Assembly (NCBI RefSeq): GCF_905397435.1
Contig: NZ_CAJPVI010000030.1
Span: forward strand, 1 to 64,000
Source of the DNA: Cupriavidus numazuensis
GTDB lineage: Bacteria > Pseudomonadota > Gammaproteobacteria > Burkholderiales > Burkholderiaceae
Direction of reading: 5' to 3'
DNA length: 64,000 bases
The position numbers and the translations under genes were made by a program. This document shows, in pieces, positions 62,625 to 64,000 of the stretch. The notes beneath the pieces are model-generated. The model worked only from the letters and a program-made list of their open reading frames with translations, had not been told where the DNA came from and did no database searches. The first letter of the stretch is position 1; each line of letters begins with the position of its first letter.

Positions 62625-62935
62625 CCTTCGTGCAAGCGACCGGGGAGCGCAAGATCGTCGAAGCGCTTGTTGGCGAATCGGCCATGCATGCTGCCCGCCG
62701 CAACCTCGTTCCCGGCATCGTCGCAGATTGTGGCGGCGAGCTGGCATGCGCCACCTGTCATGTCGTTGTGGACGAACGGTGGCTCTCAGCACTCACGCCG
62801 CGGAGCGCCAGTGAAGATGAAATGCTCGAATGCACAGCCGAGGTTCCAACCTCTTGTAGTCGGCTGGCTTGCCAGGTTCGAATTTCTCTCGAGCTGGAGG
62901 GCCTTATTCTTCACATCCCGCGCTCGCAGAAATGA
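62612..62935 (+). CDS. [2Fe-2S] adrenodoxin-type ferredoxin
   Basis: A 107-residue ferredoxin with ligands Cys40, Cys46 and Cys49 in ADCGGELACATCH and Cys87 in RLACQV. Its length and spacing match the ferredoxin at 30663, and the start FVQATGERK resembles FVQPDGTKK there. AGGA lies nine bases before the ATG. It would serve a P450 or similar oxygenase, perhaps encoded beyond the right edge. The following gene is an aldehyde dehydrogenase like the one in the P450 cluster. Confidence 0.93.
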   Translation: MPALTFVQATGERKIVEALVGESAMHAARRNLVPGIVADCGGELACATCHVVVDERWLSALTPRSASEDEMLECTAEVPTSCSRLACQVRISLELEGLILHIPRSQK

Positions 62936-63080
62936 ACGTCGCGAGCCTTCCGCTGTATCGGGCCATCGTTACGGTGGTGGCTACGCCATTGCTGAGAGCC
63001 GATAGAGCTCCGCAGTTGCAGTAATACCGCTGGCGGCTCCACGCCAGGTCCCATTGTCAAACTTCCCTACAAGTGTCCGC

Positions 63081-64000
63081 ATGACCGACAACCTTTCTCT
63101 TGTTCCGGCGCGCTTTGACGTCGCTACAGACCGCGAGTACCGCATGCTAATCGACGGCGAATGGCTGCCTTCGGCAAGTGGTGAAACTTTTCGTTGTGTT
63201 GACCCCTATGAGAATCGTGAGTGGGGTCACGTACCTGCTGCGGGTGCGGCGGATGTCGACAGCGCTGTACGGGCCGCGCGGCGAGCGTTCGATTCCGACG
63301 GTTGGCCAAAGACGCCGCCGGCGCAACGAGCCGCGTTGCTTCGCCGACTCGCGGATCTGATCGAGCAGAATGCCGATGAGCTTGCACGCATCCAGATTCA
63401 CGAGAACGGAAAGCTGATCGGTGAGATGAGCCGCGGCACTTTCATGCTCGGAGCTCACGCGCGGTACGTCGCAGGATTGGTCGAGAACCTGCATGGCCAG
63501 ACCATCGATACCGGCTTTCCGAACATGAGCACGAGCACCGTGCGAGAGCCTGTGGGCGTCGTAGCGGCCGTGACGCCATGGAACACGCCTTTGGGCCTGC
63601 TTGCTTGGAAGCTCTTTCCTGCGCTCGGTGCCGGTTGCACGTTGGTTATCAAGCCATCGGAGGTGACCCCCACATCCACGCTACGCCTTGCAGAGCTCTG
63701 TATGGAGGCGGGCTATCCCAAGGGTGTCGTCAATGTCGTGACGGGCTTTGGCCAAACAGCTGGTGCCGCACTCGTTGCACATCCGGGTGTGGACAAGATC
63801 GCGTTCACAGGCTCGACGCAGGGTGGGCGAGCCATGCTGCGAGCGGCCGCGGACCGGGTCGGGCGCGTGACGCTCGAGCTTGGAGGAAAGTCCCCAAACA
63901 TTGTCTTCGCGGATGCTGACCTTGACAACGCCGTGCACGGTGCGATGGCGGGCATTTTCGCGGCCACTGGCCAAACGTGCATGGGAGGGTCACGGCTCCT
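63081..64000 (+). CDS. Aldehyde dehydrogenase, truncated by the window edge
   Basis: The N-terminal 306 residues of an aldehyde dehydrogenase, running off the right edge without a stop. The start TDREYRMLIDGEW, Asn in VTPWNTPLG, Glu in LELGGKSPNIVFADADLD and Cys in TGQTCMGGSR are clear. It is the paralogue of the enzyme at 33535-35070 over its whole visible length. No good ribosome site precedes ATG 63081. Together with the ferredoxin it looks like part of another oxygenase-linked alcohol or aldehyde pathway. Confidence 0.93.
   Translation, partial: MTDNLSLVPARFDVATDREYRMLIDGEWLPSASGETFRCVDPYENREWGHVPAAGAADVDSAVRAARRAFDSDGWPKTPPAQRAALLRRLADLIEQNADELARIQIHENGKLIGEMSRGTFMLGAHARYVAGLVENLHGQTIDTGFPNMSTSTVREPVGVVAAVTPWNTPLGLLAWKLFPALGAGCTLVIKPSEVTPTSTLRLAELCMEAGYPKGVVNVVTGFGQTAGAALVAHPGVDKIAFTGSTQGGRAMLRAAADRVGRVTLELGGKSPNIVFADADLDNAVHGAMAGIFAATGQTCMGGSRL

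Noticed and set aside
62256..62792. Minus-strand frame of 178 codons
   Set aside because: It overlaps the ferredoxin on the other strand; the translation is Arg/Cys-rich with no domain.

Overview
The window looks like an accessory, catabolism-rich stretch of a betaproteobacterial chromosome or megaplasmid, most likely Burkholderiales (Alcaligenaceae, Burkholderiaceae or Comamonadaceae). The basis is three orphan Bug-type tricarboxylate receptors, a Burkholderiales-style trimeric porin, GcvA-like LysR regulators, an aromatic-acid MFS carrier and a FUSC/DUF1656/HlyD/NodT efflux operon. This placement rests on gene content only. No rRNA, tRNA, CRISPR array or replication origin was seen.

Region A (332-14458) holds two opposed beta-oxidation modules. 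One operon on the minus strand (4467 down to 332) carries thiolase, SDR-type hydroxyacyl-CoA dehydrogenase, enoyl-CoA hydratase and an alpha-methylacyl-CoA racemase-like protein, with a divergent IclR regulator. A second minus-strand series (12642 down to 5609) carries a branched-chain-type binding protein, acyl-CoA ligase, acyl-CoA dehydrogenase, SDR, a second IclR regulator and a Bug receptor. A dienelactone hydrolase and a glutathione transferase follow.

Region B (14584-21404) is a four-gene drug/aromatic-acid efflux operon bounded on both sides by different IS630-family elements. One insertion lies inside the last gene's stop codon, the other a few bases before the first gene's start codon. 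A decayed SDR fragment lies just outside.

Region C (21766-39090) is a self-contained cytochrome P450 catabolic cluster: P450, [2Fe-2S] ferredoxin, FAD ferredoxin reductase, dehydrogenases, a thiolase-like protein without the nucleophilic Cys plus an OB-fold partner, a hydratase, a tandem CoA-transferase fusion, a PrpF-type isomerase and an outer-membrane channel. Two paralogous GntR regulators sit near its ends, and a shared 29-bp operator-like element occurs three times.

Region D (39334-49105) is mixed: an alcohol dehydrogenase, a frameshifted MFS transporter, about 1.1 kb of gene-poor DNA, a porin, a very large zinc-ribbon/cyclase/ATPase/TPR protein and a LysR regulator.

Region E (49550-59649) is a TetR-associated module with two copies of the palindrome TTGCACGATCGTGCGA. 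It encodes ligase, acyl-CoA dehydrogenase, hydratase, a second Cys-less thiolase-like/OB-fold pair, aldehyde dehydrogenase, a Bug receptor and a racemase. It has neither a hydroxyacyl-CoA dehydrogenase nor a canonical thiolase, which suggests retro-aldol chain shortening. Region F (60091-64000) holds a LysR/Bug pair, a second ferredoxin and a truncated aldehyde dehydrogenase, resembling the start of another P450-type cluster.

Together the content points to degradation of methyl-branched, isoprenoid- or steroid-like or alkyl-cyclic acids and alcohols. The actual substrate cannot be read from the sequence.
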